This document shows positions 42,212 to 51,423 of a DNA stretch of 59,114 nt, piece by piece; positions within the stretch are counted from its first letter, which is position 1; each line of letters starts with the position of its first letter. Origin of the DNA: G001797105 sp964528155 (lineage in GTDB: Bacteria > Chloroflexota > Anaerolineae > Anaerolineales > E44-bin32); assembly GCA_964528155.1 (NCBI GenBank), contig CAZGRL010000016.1, forward strand, positions 1 through 59,114, read 5' to 3'. The notes beneath the pieces are model-generated. The model had not been told where the DNA came from. It saw only the letters and a program-made list of their open reading frames with translations, and did not search any database. The translations under genes were made by a program, and so were the position numbers.

Positions 42212-43174
42212 GTGCGCAAGGGTCAAAACCCAGCGAAATTCGTAGGCACCGTAGACAAGCCGCAGAGAATCACAGTGGTCGTGCTGACCTTCATCCCATT
42301 CCTGAGCGGGTTCTACTCCGGCACGCTCGAGGTGTTGAAGGCGTGTTTGCAGAGTATCTGGGCCAACTCGGATCTGCCCTACGACCTGATGATCTTTGAC
42401 AATGGGAGTGGACCGGAAGCCCTTGAATACCTGCTGACTCAACAACGTGAGGGGCGTGTCCAGTATCTCGTGCTTTCCAGCAGGAACCTGGGGAAGGGCG
42501 GCGCGTGGAATGTCATCTTCGGAGCCGCACCCGGAGAGATCCTCGCCTTCACCGACAGCGACGCTCTGTTCTCTCCGCAGTGGTTGTCCAAATCTGTCGA
42601 GGTCCTGGAGACTTTCCCCAATGTGGGTATGGTGACAAGCCGACCATTCCGAACACCGGAGGAGTACTTCAGCTCAACCATCGAGTGGGCCTCCAAGCAC
42701 CGGAGAGTCAAGCTCGAGAAGGGCTCCTTCATACCCTGGGAAGTCTTCCGCGATTTTGACTTGAGCCTGGGGCAGAAGGAAGAGGACATACGGAAGAGGT
42801 ACCAGGAGACCGTCGATTACCGACTGACTTATCGCGGGCTTTCTGCTCATGCCGGCGCCTCGCACTGGCAATTCGTGGGCTATAGACAGCGGCTACTCGA
42901 GTTCGTCCCCTTCGACATGGATCGCCCGATGGGTCAGGTCCGACAGTTGGACCAAAGGGTGAACCAGGCCGGGTACCTGAGACTGATGACGACCGAGCCT
43001 TTGTCGATGAACATGAGCAATCGAGTCGAGACCTCCGAGGTGATTGCTCCGGGCAAGGTGCAGACCCGGCAGTCCGGCTTGTGGCGTGCCGTTCTCAAGC
43101 AGCCGCTGGTCAAACGGATCTTGCTCCTCATCCACGATCGGATCTTCCGCTGGTACTTTGAGTCGCAGACGTGA
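42212..43174 (+). CDS. Glycosyltransferase family 2
   Basis: The 320-residue GT2 enzyme has ITVVVLTFIPFLSGFY, MIFDNGSGPEALEYL, SSRNLGKGGAWNVIF and AFTDSDALFSPQWL, the DxD-like metal site. GTG 42212 is chosen because AGGAG at 42201-42205 lies 6 bases upstream; the longer frame from 42125 overlaps the previous gene by 40 bases. Its stop overlaps the next GTG. The transferred sugar is not known. Confidence 0.83.
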   Translation: MRKGQNPAKFVGTVDKPQRITVVVLTFIPFLSGFYSGTLEVLKACLQSIWANSDLPYDLMIFDNGSGPEALEYLLTQQREGRVQYLVLSSRNLGKGGAWNVIFGAAPGEILAFTDSDALFSPQWLSKSVEVLETFPNVGMVTSRPFRTPEEYFSSTIEWASKHRRVKLEKGSFIPWEVFRDFDLSLGQKEEDIRKRYQETVDYRLTYRGLSAHAGASHWQFVGYRQRLLEFVPFDMDRPMGQVRQLDQRVNQAGYLRLMTTEPLSMNMSNRVETSEVIAPGKVQTRQSGLWRAVLKQPLVKRILLLIHDRIFRWYFESQT

Positions 43175-44649
43175 CAGAACCTGGTATCGAAAGACAACCC
43201 TCCCGGATGAATCCCGGTCGGGTGTTCATCTCGGCTGACCATGGGCTTTCCATCGTCTACTTCCTGCAAAGCGATGTCGTCCCCACCTTGATCCATGCGG
43301 GTGTGGATGTGATCCTGCTCACCGACGATGTTCTGCGCGACAAGATCATGGAGCGCTTCGGCGGTGAGGGTCTTACAGTCGAAAGCCTGCGTATTCCCAG
43401 GCTGCGGGCCTACGCCGATCACGACAAGGACGCACAATGGTGGCTTGCGTTCCTGCGAAGGGTGGGGGGATCGAACCGCATTCGAACGGCGGCGATGGAC
43501 AGCTACATCCGCCAGGTGGTGGTCGAAGAGCCCCCGCGACGTCTGGCGTTGATGCCGGCCGCCTGGCTGGCCATCTGGCTCCTGAGGCGGTCGCCACGCC
43601 TGCGTCGCCGGCTCGTCCGGCTTCAAGAGCGATATACACCCGCCATATACACCGACCTCTATGAGCGATATCAGCCTGATCTCGTGGTTGGCAGCACGCC
43701 CGGGTGGAGGATGGATCGTTATTTGCTGCGCGAGGCGAAGAGGCATCAGGTGAAGACGGCGTCCGTGATCGTGGGCTGGGACAATCCGAGCAGCTACGCG
43801 GTCCCTGGAGTGTCTGTCGATCGCGTCACCTGCTGGTCGAAGCTGCAATTGGATGAGCTCGTGATCGGCTCCGACTGGCGGCCGGAAGATGTGAACATCG
43901 GCGGCATTCCTTCCTACGACGGCTACCTGGATCACCGCTGGCAGATGTCGCGTGAGGAGTACTTCCGACTGCATCAACTCGATCCCGAACGGAAGCTGCT
44001 CTCGTACGCGTGCAGCTTCGTCAGCTTCTCGCCAAACTGGCAGAATGTCGAAGCCCTGGCGCGTCTGGTCTCATCCGATTCTCTTGCGGCGCCGTGCCAA
44101 CTGCTCGTCCGTCTGCACCCCAACCACTTCTGGGATGTCGACTTGTTCATCGACGAGCGGGAGCGGATCCGTTGCCTGGCGCGCGAGCTCAACAATGTGC
44201 ATGTTGTCGATCCCGTGCCCCTCGGAGGTGAGTTGGGATACTACTCCGGGGAAGACATGCCCGAGAAGGCCTCCATGCTGGCTCATTCGGATGTCTTCCT
44301 GACCGTGTATTCAACGATGGTCGTAGAGGCCGCAGTGCACGACACGCCGATCATCAGCGTATGCATCGACGCTCCGGGTGGCTGGAATCGCAGGAGGAAG
44401 TACTCGCTTCCACTATCCCGAATCGGTGACTGGCCTACGCACGCCCGCTTCCGAGAGGCGCACGCCGGGCAGGTTGTCTATTCGGAGGCTCAGCTCCGCC
44501 AGGCGATCGACGCCTATCTCAGGGACCCCGGGTCGGAGAGCGGCGCCCGCTGGGCATTCGTCGAGAGGGAGATCACGTTTACCGACGGGAGCGCCGGACG
44601 ACGCACGGCGGACTACCTGCTCTCGCTGCTGCCGAGGCGGTCGTCATGA
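43171..44649 (+). CDS. GT-B-like transferase, CDP-glycerol/UDP-sugar type
   Basis: The 492-residue soluble protein shows FISADHGLSIVYFLQSDVVP at the start, DLVVGSTPGWRMDRYLLREA in the first domain, and LLVRLHPNHFWDV, LAHSDVFLTVYSTMVVEAA and TPIISVCIDAPGGW in the second, a pattern of GT-B enzymes related to CDP-glycerol glycerophosphotransferases. A short hydrophobic basic stretch near 130-150 (AAWLAIWLLRRSPRLRRRL) may bind the membrane. It is coupled to both neighbours by 4-base overlaps. No precise function is claimed. Confidence 0.72.
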   Translation: MTEPGIERQPSRMNPGRVFISADHGLSIVYFLQSDVVPTLIHAGVDVILLTDDVLRDKIMERFGGEGLTVESLRIPRLRAYADHDKDAQWWLAFLRRVGGSNRIRTAAMDSYIRQVVVEEPPRRLALMPAAWLAIWLLRRSPRLRRRLVRLQERYTPAIYTDLYERYQPDLVVGSTPGWRMDRYLLREAKRHQVKTASVIVGWDNPSSYAVPGVSVDRVTCWSKLQLDELVIGSDWRPEDVNIGGIPSYDGYLDHRWQMSREEYFRLHQLDPERKLLSYACSFVSFSPNWQNVEALARLVSSDSLAAPCQLLVRLHPNHFWDVDLFIDERERIRCLARELNNVHVVDPVPLGGELGYYSGEDMPEKASMLAHSDVFLTVYSTMVVEAAVHDTPIISVCIDAPGGWNRRRKYSLPLSRIGDWPTHARFREAHAGQVVYSEAQLRQAIDAYLRDPGSESGARWAFVEREITFTDGSAGRRTADYLLSLLPRRSS

Positions 44650-45650
44650 GATTCCTGATCGCCGGCCACGGTTCGATCGGTCGTCGGCACCTGAGAAATC
44701 TGCTCGCGCTGGGTGAGAAAGACATCGTCATGCTGCGGTCGGGAAAGAGCACCCTGCCTCCCGGAGAGTCGGCGGAATTCGCCTCTGAGACCGACCTGAC
44801 CAGGGCACTCGATCACAAACCGGATGCCGTCATCGTCAGCAATCCCACGGCTCTTCACCTCGACGTCGCCATTCCGGCCGCCAGGGCCGGCTGTCACATC
44901 CTGCTTGAGAAGCCAGTGAGCCATTCGATGCATCGAGTCAACGAGTTAGTCGATGCCGCCCGCACATCGGGAGCCCGTGTGTGTGTCGGGTTCCAGTATC
45001 GCTTCCACCCAGGCCTTCAGAAGGCGAAAGAATGGATCGATCAGGGAGCCCTCGGTCGCCCGATTGCGGCTCATGCTCACTATGGCGACTATCTCCCCGG
45101 CTGGCATCCCTGGGAGGACTACCGGAAGTCCTACAGCGCCCGGCCTGAGTTGGGCGGAGGAGTGATCCTCACCTTGTGCCATCCTCTCGACTATCTGCGC
45201 TGGCTCCTGGGCGAGGTCGAATCTGTCTGGGCGACGAGTGCGAACCTGGGAAGTCTGGGTATCGACACGGACGACACGGCCGACATCGGGATGCTTTTTT
45301 CGAATGGAGCGGTTGCCGGGGTTCACCTGGATTACATCCAACAGCCGCCATCGCACACGGTGGAGATCGTCGGGACGGAGGCTTCCATCCACTGGGATCA
45401 AGCGGATGGGATCGCTAAGCTTGACCGGGGCGCGGCCGATCTTGGTAAACCACAGCGATCTCCGGCCGGCTCTGACAGAGCCGAGATGTTCGTGGCGGAA
45501 ATGAAGCACTTCATCCAAGTTTGCCGAGGGGAAACCGAGCCGTCATGCCCGCTGTCAGAGGGCGTCGCCTCACTGCAGCTGACCCTGGCAGCCGATCGAG
45601 CTGCCCGTCAGGCAAAGATGGTTTCGCCCGATAATCCGTCGACTGTGTAG
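44646..45650 (+). CDS. Gfo/Idh/MocA-family sugar oxidoreductase
   Basis: The 334-residue enzyme has the N-terminal NAD(P) motif AGHGSIGRRHLRNL (5-18), HILLEKPVSH with the conserved Glu-Lys-Pro, GFQYRFHP, and a C-terminal alpha/beta domain. Members oxidise or reduce sugar-linked carbons; in nucleotide-sugar loci they often act at C3. It could process a precursor for the NeuB-like branch. It closes a run of coupled genes that starts at wzt; the next gene begins 89 bases later. Confidence 0.87.
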   Translation: MRFLIAGHGSIGRRHLRNLLALGEKDIVMLRSGKSTLPPGESAEFASETDLTRALDHKPDAVIVSNPTALHLDVAIPAARAGCHILLEKPVSHSMHRVNELVDAARTSGARVCVGFQYRFHPGLQKAKEWIDQGALGRPIAAHAHYGDYLPGWHPWEDYRKSYSARPELGGGVILTLCHPLDYLRWLLGEVESVWATSANLGSLGIDTDDTADIGMLFSNGAVAGVHLDYIQQPPSHTVEIVGTEASIHWDQADGIAKLDRGAADLGKPQRSPAGSDRAEMFVAEMKHFIQVCRGETEPSCPLSEGVASLQLTLAADRAARQAKMVSPDNPSTV

Positions 45651-45739
45651 TCGGGCCAGTGTCTGATCCGACCGCGTTTGACCTCGAGGGGCGCTGAAGT
45701 CGAGGCGTATCATCGGCGTTTGCACAAGTTGAGTTATCA

Positions 45740-47455
45740 GTGAATCGAACTAGGTCCTCCATTTTCCGGGAGTTGATCCCATACGTTCTTCTGTTGATCA
45801 TGCTCCTGCCTTTGGCGGCGCCTTACCTCGAACCGGGGTATCAATTCGCCGATGATCGCTATTCGCCGTACCTGCGCGTGGAAGCCCTGAGGCAGGCCAT
45901 CGCCGACGGGCAAGTCCCACCGCGCTGGTTTGCGGAGTTCGACGGGGGCTACGGCAGCCCGTATCCCTCGTTCTATGCCATGTTGTTCTACGACGTGGCG
46001 GCAGGGATCAATGCTGTCGGTCTAGATGTCGGGGCGGCCGTCGAACTGAGCGCCTTCTTGGCCATATGCGCCGCTGCGATCGGGATGTTCGTGCTCGCTC
46101 GCAGTCTTTGGGGTGTCGGCGCCGGACTGCTGTCGGCCGTGCTCTATACCTATGCGCCCTATCATCTAGTGGATGCCTTCGTCAGAGGGGCGCTGAGCGA
46201 GCTGGCCGCCTTCGTCTGGTTCCCCATCATTGTGTACACGACCCATCGGGCGATCCTCACCCGCAAGAGGACTTGGCTGGTCTCGAGTGGGCTTTCGATC
46301 GCCGGCCTTGTTCTCACACACAACTTAATGCCGATCATTTCCCTCCCGGTCATCCTCGGCCTCCTTGGGCTGGTTGCCATGCTGACGGCGGATCGCTGGC
46401 GCTCAAGGTGGATCGGGCTGGGGACGATGGGGGTATCGGCTGTGTTGGGGCTCCTCGTCAGCGCATACTTCTGGTTGCCGATTGTTGTCGAGCGGAGCCT
46501 CCTAAGGTTGGAGTACTTTCTGCAGTACGACTTTCACGGCGATTTCGTCGGGCGGGGAACACTGTTCGCCTTGTCCAGTTCCGATCCGCCATACACGAGC
46601 ATCGGCCTGGTTCTCGTGGGTGCGGCCCTTGTGGGATCACTGGTCGCCTTGTGGTCGGGGTCGCGCTCGTCGCATAGACTCATCGCCTTGGGAGCGCTGG
46701 CTGCAGGAGTGTTCTTTCTGTTCATGGCGACCAGGAAATCGGTGTGGATATGGGAACACGTGCCACTCCTGCCACTCGTGCAATTCCCGTGGCGCTTTCT
46801 GGCGCCGGCCTCGTTCTGTCTGGCACTGGCCAGCGGGCCAATCGCCCGCGTGTTTAGGAACAACACGGCGGGTTTGGGTGTGGCGATCGTTCTCGGGGCG
46901 GCAATCTACATGCAGAGCAATCCACTGATACACATGGCTCGCCGCATAGACGGCGCTACGATTGAACAGATGCCGATCTGCCAGGAAGTCTGGGGTACAC
47001 AAGACTATCGGCCGGCGACCTCGCATACGCTGTTCTGGAGTGGTCCCACTCCGCCAGGTGATCCCGGGGATCCGCTCGTCCTGCTGCCTTGTCAGGGGAG
47101 TGTGAGTCTATCCCCGACGGATGACGCTCAAGTTCGCCTGAGCTCAAGACAAGGAACGCGGTGGGAAGTTCAGTATGCGGCAGAAGGACCAGCGGTGGCG
47201 ACAATCCCTCAATATTACTTTCCGGGGTGGTCTGCCTCGGTGGATGGAGCGTCAACTCCGGTCAGGCCGAGCCCGGGAAATGGCTTGCTGCAAGTACTCT
47301 TGCCCGCCGGAGAACACTTGCTTGAATTGGAATACCACGACACACCGGTCCGCAGCGCAAGCAACGTCTTGAGTCTCTTGGGAATAGCGACTCTGGTGTC
47401 GACCGTTTGGTCGGCGCGTCTAGAGTTGCGGCGGGCGGAGAGGGATCAGGTCTGA
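45740..47455 (+). CDS. PTPS-related/YfhO-like multi-pass membrane protein (GT-C-like)
   Basis: The 571-residue protein has about ten hydrophobic segments, with FADDRYSPYLRVEALRQAI in the first outer loop, then FDGGYGSPYPSFYAMLFYD and YTYAPYHLVDAFVRGALSEL. These are hallmarks of the membrane 6-pyruvoyl-tetrahydropterin-synthase-related and YfhO groups. A soluble beta-rich C-terminal domain (about 430-540) includes QYYFPGWSASVDG. Such proteins are thought to act in glycan attachment outside the membrane, without pterin chemistry. The GTG start follows an 89-base gap; a TATCAT near 45708 might be a weak -10. Confidence 0.78.
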   Translation: MNRTRSSIFRELIPYVLLLIMLLPLAAPYLEPGYQFADDRYSPYLRVEALRQAIADGQVPPRWFAEFDGGYGSPYPSFYAMLFYDVAAGINAVGLDVGAAVELSAFLAICAAAIGMFVLARSLWGVGAGLLSAVLYTYAPYHLVDAFVRGALSELAAFVWFPIIVYTTHRAILTRKRTWLVSSGLSIAGLVLTHNLMPIISLPVILGLLGLVAMLTADRWRSRWIGLGTMGVSAVLGLLVSAYFWLPIVVERSLLRLEYFLQYDFHGDFVGRGTLFALSSSDPPYTSIGLVLVGAALVGSLVALWSGSRSSHRLIALGALAAGVFFLFMATRKSVWIWEHVPLLPLVQFPWRFLAPASFCLALASGPIARVFRNNTAGLGVAIVLGAAIYMQSNPLIHMARRIDGATIEQMPICQEVWGTQDYRPATSHTLFWSGPTPPGDPGDPLVLLPCQGSVSLSPTDDAQVRLSSRQGTRWEVQYAAEGPAVATIPQYYFPGWSASVDGASTPVRPSPGNGLLQVLLPAGEHLLELEYHDTPVRSASNVLSLLGIATLVSTVWSARLELRRAERDQV

Positions 47456-47512
47456 GCTAACCTGAGGTCTTGCGGATGGAAGGGGGCAATCATGAGCAGA
47501 CCCTGCGTCGGG

Positions 47513-49402
47513 TCATCGGTCGGATACGATCCAAACGTCCCACACTCCCATCCTTACCGTCTGTGTAACCCGCTGCCCCGCCAGCTTTGTACGGATGACT
47601 CGAAAGGCGGCGCCCTCACCGATTGGGTTGTCGGCGTCGGCAAGGAACAACTGCAAGTCATTCATCGTCCCTGTCGGTTGAGGGGAATTCGAGGTAGGGA
47701 ACACGAACGCGAGCTTGGGTGCAGAAAGGGCGGCGCGAGTGTAGGGTAGGTAGCGGTCGAGTCCATTGTAGGGCGCGATGATGGTCTTCTCTTCAATCAG
47801 ATAGTCGAGCGTGTAGGCTCCCCAGTAATCGGCGAACCCATACTTGACGTTGTTCTCCTGTAAGACGTGTTCGAGTTGGGCGATGCCCCCTGGCTCGTAG
47901 TGGGTGAACTTGACCAGCCAATTCGTATTTGCATACGCCAGGTTGTTGTAGCCGACGAATACGAGCCAAGCAGCACTCACAACGACCCCGATCCATCGAG
48001 ACTTTGTGGTAAGCCACACGAGGAAGATAGCCAAGATGACTGCGCTACCCTGTGTCGCCATTAACGTGTGCCGAATGCTGTAAATATCGATCGTGTTGCC
48101 CGCGAGAATGGTGATCAGAATGGGGAGGGCGAAGAACAGGCCGATTATCCCAATGGGCCGGCTAATCGAGTCCAGAGGTTTGAAGGCCATGACGCGCCAG
48201 GCGATCGCCCGGTTCCACCAGAGGAACAGGCCGAACGCCGCAACGGTCAGCCCAAGGACGGCGAGCCAGGCGACAAGAGGCGCGCCGGCCATCTGCTTCA
48301 ACTCGTTATACGAGGGGATGCCCCAAAGACCTGGCAGGATCTCTTTCACAAGCAGCTTGGCTCGCGAAGCAGCGCCCTCGGGGCACGATGGGTAGACTGC
48401 CCAGTACGGTGGGATCCCCTTGGTGAGCCACTGATAAAGGAGAGGGGAATATCCAGCGGCGAACCCGACAGTGGTCACTCCGATTTCGAGGCCCAGCTGC
48501 CTGCGTCGCCGGCTATGCCAGAATGTGAGGCCAGCCAGTCCGAGGCAGAGTACGACCAGGATCGTTCGAGCGATAGATCCAATCGTCGCATACAGTCCCT
48601 CTGGGCTGCAGGCTCCGCTGAAGAAGGTCAACACTCCAAGGCCAGCAACGCCGGTGACCAGCACGGGCATCCATTCGGCGAGGGGGATCATCACAACTCT
48701 GTCGACGAATTGCGAGAGGCGCGCATAGGTCTCCCGCCATTCCGGAGAACAAAGGAATACCACCAGGCCTATAGCCGCCAAATAGAGGATCATGGTGTTG
48801 TTGGCCCAGAGTCCGAGGCCTGCGAGGACTCCCACGCCGGCCGCTCGGACGGCACAGGATCGCGCGTCAGAGAGGTCAGGCAGGGTGATGAGCAACAGAA
48901 GCGTCGCGATCACAAACATCGCGCCGTAGGCTCCGACCGGCTGGTAGGTCCACTCAAGGACATGGAAGCCGGGCAGTGCCAAGAACAAGAGACTGACGAA
49001 AGCGACGGGGTATCCGAAATAGCGTGTGGCGAAGATAGCATGCACCACGAAGAACAATGCGAACAGGAGAAGCGTCGACATCCGGAAGGCGATGACCGAC
49101 GGACCGAGCATGGACATGAGACCGGCGGCGATGATCGATTCGATGCTTCCCAGATAGGCCGGCCCGTAAAGCGTGGGGGTGAATTCGCCAGCCATGATGT
49201 GGCGTGCCATGAGACCGAACACAGCCTCGTCGCTCTGGAAGTTCGCCGGCCATTGCGTCGCCGCCCAAACCCGGACTGCAATCCCTAGCCCGATCGCCAG
49301 TCCGAGAAGGAGTCGCCAGAAGGAGCGCCTCTTCTGGGATCTCATGCTCGTAAGCACATCAGGTAGTGAGTGATTCAGTGAGTCAGTTGTGGACGGTCTC
49401 AT
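47513..49402 (-). CDS. GT39-like membrane glycosyltransferase
   Basis: The leftward gene encodes up to 629 residues (610 if it starts at ATG 49345, which begins MRSQKRRSFWRLLLGLAIGL and looks more natural). The first outer loop has WPANFQSDEAVFGLMARHI, the Asp-Glu motif of PMT/ArnT relatives. About eleven helices and a soluble C-terminal region follow. It is convergent with the preceding gene, 57 bases apart, and no clear terminator lies between. It runs in the same direction as the phosphatase-fold gene upstream. Donor and acceptor are unknown. Confidence 0.8.
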   Translation of the reverse strand: MRPSTTDSLNHSLPDVLTSMRSQKRRSFWRLLLGLAIGLGIAVRVWAATQWPANFQSDEAVFGLMARHIMAGEFTPTLYGPAYLGSIESIIAAGLMSMLGPSVIAFRMSTLLLFALFFVVHAIFATRYFGYPVAFVSLLFLALPGFHVLEWTYQPVGAYGAMFVIATLLLLITLPDLSDARSCAVRAAGVGVLAGLGLWANNTMILYLAAIGLVVFLCSPEWRETYARLSQFVDRVVMIPLAEWMPVLVTGVAGLGVLTFFSGACSPEGLYATIGSIARTILVVLCLGLAGLTFWHSRRRRQLGLEIGVTTVGFAAGYSPLLYQWLTKGIPPYWAVYPSCPEGAASRAKLLVKEILPGLWGIPSYNELKQMAGAPLVAWLAVLGLTVAAFGLFLWWNRAIAWRVMAFKPLDSISRPIGIIGLFFALPILITILAGNTIDIYSIRHTLMATQGSAVILAIFLVWLTTKSRWIGVVVSAAWLVFVGYNNLAYANTNWLVKFTHYEPGGIAQLEHVLQENNVKYGFADYWGAYTLDYLIEEKTIIAPYNGLDRYLPYTRAALSAPKLAFVFPTSNSPQPTGTMNDLQLFLADADNPIGEGAAFRVIRTKLAGQRVTQTVRMGVWDVWIVSDR

Positions 49403-49773
49403 GTGTGAGGCTGTGCAGCGATGTGAATTGGATCGTCGATAGGATAGGAGACGCCAAACGCGTTGGATCCGACTGGAAGAGGCCCGAAAGCGAGAGATAG
49501 TTGCTCCGAGGTGGCGACAATTGCAACCCCTGAGTGGAAGGGCTCGAATCCCTTGGGAAGGCGCCGTCCATCGGACGAGCCAGCCGAGTGTGTCTTCGTC
49601 ATGGGGGGTTTTCTAGTGCAGTGTACAGACGGAACGCATCGTAGGGATTCTGGCCTTTCATCCTAGCGTGGGCTCCGACTCATGTCCCCGGTCCAGGTAA
49701 ACGACTGCAGCCGCGAGAACGGGCTTCCAACCAATGGCAGTCTCCGCCCCGCTTCCAGACGGGGCGTTGCCCC
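49403..49773. other. Intergenic stretch between two leftward membrane genes
   Basis: I see no convincing gene. A 67-codon minus-strand frame (49399-49602) has no recognisable family and no ribosome site. The stretch contains a hairpin just after the stop of the upstream leftward gene, described separately. Confidence 0.45.
49745..49766 (-). terminator. Hairpin after the phosphatase-fold membrane gene
   Basis: CGCCCCG (49745-49751) pairs perfectly with CGGGGCG (49760-49766), loop of 8 bases, 7 bases beyond the stop of the leftward gene. There is no U tract on that strand, so this is a weak terminator call. Confidence 0.4.
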
Positions 49774-51423
49774 TCAGGGCTGGGATTGCTGCAGCGTGGC
49801 GAAGTACTCTTCGGAAAGCGTGAAGTCGTTGTATCCGACATACGTCACGTCGTCAAGCAACGGCAAGGACATCCCAAACTCGCAGTTGAACAGAAGGCGA
49901 AAGGAATTCACCGGAGAGATCGTGGGGTAGAGAAGGCTCCGGCAGGAATCGGGAAAGTAGTAGGCATTGAGGATACCCATCTTCTCTCGAACTGCATGAA
50001 TGGTCGGGTTGTCCCACTCCAGAGTTGGACTCGCCCCGTGATCGGATTGAATGATGATAACCACGGGTCGTTTCGAGTGCTTCTGTATGTAGTCAATCGT
50101 TTCTTCGATCCTGTGAGTGATGTATATCAACTCATCGACGTATTTCTCATTCCCGATTTCGGTGGGAATGTCCGGGTTGTCGGCAAGAGTGAAGGCGCCG
50201 GAGGATGCGATCACTTCGCCATTCCGGCCGAAGATAAAGGGGCCATGGGGCGCAAGGATGTGGACAAATACAAACTTGGGTCCGTCGATCTCTGTTACTT
50301 TCTTCATATTATCAAATAGACCAAGTATGACATCCCGCTGGACAGTGTAGGGTATCTGCAGTCTCTCTCTGGCATAGATGGCCAGGGGAGTCCCGTGAAG
50401 GCTGTCAATGTCCAGGAAGATCTTGAGCAGCGAATCCTCGATCAGCATGCCCTCATAAGGATTCAGGATGCCGCGCGCTTTGATCGCTTCGAAGCCCGTC
50501 ATGTTGGGCGTCAAGACATAGTCGGCGTCGAGCATTTCTGACCCCGACCAACCGGTGGCGAAGCCGACCGTCTTGTAGCCCGCCTCCTCGAGTATTGATC
50601 TGACCAAGCTGTGGTGGAGGAGATTACCGGTGAGCAACTTGTAGTCCGGTGCGCCTTCCGGGACCAGATCCTGGAAGTAGTTCATGTTCAAAGACGACCC
50701 CATCGACAGATGGGTCCAAAGGTAGTTGGCATTGCTCTCAGTGGCAACGTAGAACCCGTGCTCGTTAAGGAAAGTAAGGAATTCCGAATTGTCGTAGCCA
50801 TAGCCCTCGGCCAGAACATCCCAACGCGCATAGGCGTCGGGAATGATGTAGTAAACGTCAGGCAAGTCGGCACCAGATTGGGCGGTGATCACATACTGAG
50901 AGTTGTCCCCCCGACCAGCTGGGCGGGCGGAATATACGAGTATCTGGGCTTCGTAGAATACGATCGAGGCCAGCGGGATGATGGTGAGCGCGCCGGCGGA
51001 GACGGCGAATACGCGGTTAGTGAGAAAGAGATTGGCGGTGCCTCGCTTCATGGCCAAGATCGTCGCAGCCTCGAGGATCAGGAAGCTCGGTATGAGGAAG
51101 CGATGGCGGCCTATGAGGAATGCACCGATGCGGACATTCTTGAGCTCCGTGTACACATGTCCGTATGAGAAGAAGAGCAACAGCGTGACAGACGTAAGCA
51201 CAGCGCCTTTCTGCCAGCTGCTCAGCGTGAGGGATGTGATCAGCAGCAGGGCGAGCGCCAGGGTTGACAGGACAAGCAGCGACCGGAAGGAGTCGTGGAT
51301 CGGAATTTCGGCCTTGTTTTCGGCAAACAGCGCCAGGGCAGGATACAGGCCGATCAGGATTGGATGGACAAGAGTGGATATACTGAAATCACCTTGCTCC
51401 GTAAGGACAGCCGGCCTTCTCAC
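49774..51423 (-). CDS. Membrane-anchored alkaline-phosphatase-superfamily (sulfatase-like) enzyme
   Basis: The 549-residue protein has three to four N-terminal hydrophobic segments and, from about residue 187, a sulfatase/phosphoglycerol-transferase-like domain. Likely metal and nucleophile residues are Asp196 (IIPDAYAR), Thr237 (YLWTHLSMGSSLN), His388 and His393 (HILAPHGPF) and Asp461-His462 (QSDHGA). The domain faces outward and could hydrolyse or transfer a phospho- or sulfo-group on a lipid or glycan. The GTG start at 51423 lacks a clear ribosome site. The coding sequence looks poorer in G+C than nearby genes, which may indicate transfer. Confidence 0.78.
   Translation of the reverse strand: MRRPAVLTEQGDFSISTLVHPILIGLYPALALFAENKAEIPIHDSFRSLLVLSTLALALLLITSLTLSSWQKGAVLTSVTLLLFFSYGHVYTELKNVRIGAFLIGRHRFLIPSFLILEAATILAMKRGTANLFLTNRVFAVSAGALTIIPLASIVFYEAQILVYSARPAGRGDNSQYVITAQSGADLPDVYYIIPDAYARWDVLAEGYGYDNSEFLTFLNEHGFYVATESNANYLWTHLSMGSSLNMNYFQDLVPEGAPDYKLLTGNLLHHSLVRSILEEAGYKTVGFATGWSGSEMLDADYVLTPNMTGFEAIKARGILNPYEGMLIEDSLLKIFLDIDSLHGTPLAIYARERLQIPYTVQRDVILGLFDNMKKVTEIDGPKFVFVHILAPHGPFIFGRNGEVIASSGAFTLADNPDIPTEIGNEKYVDELIYITHRIEETIDYIQKHSKRPVVIIIQSDHGASPTLEWDNPTIHAVREKMGILNAYYFPDSCRSLLYPTISPVNSFRLLFNCEFGMSLPLLDDVTYVGYNDFTLSEEYFATLQQSQP

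Noticed and set aside
45740..47455. Pterin biosynthesis from the PTPS-related family name
   Set aside because: The protein is a multi-pass membrane protein with a GT-C-like loop and none of the zinc-binding histidines of 6-pyruvoyltetrahydropterin synthase.
47860..49290. Long plus-strand open frames opposite the leftward GT39-like gene (for example 48068-49288)
   Set aside because: They are rich in charged and Gly/Gln residues, have no family features, and lie opposite a gene with a clear GT-C motif and membrane helices, so they are antisense shadows.
49534..49560. tRNA T-arm-like AAGGG-CTCGAAT-CCCTT on the plus strand
   Set aside because: A five-pair stem with a seven-base loop is present, but no matching acceptor strand, D-arm or anticodon arm can be found upstream, and the loop lacks the first T.
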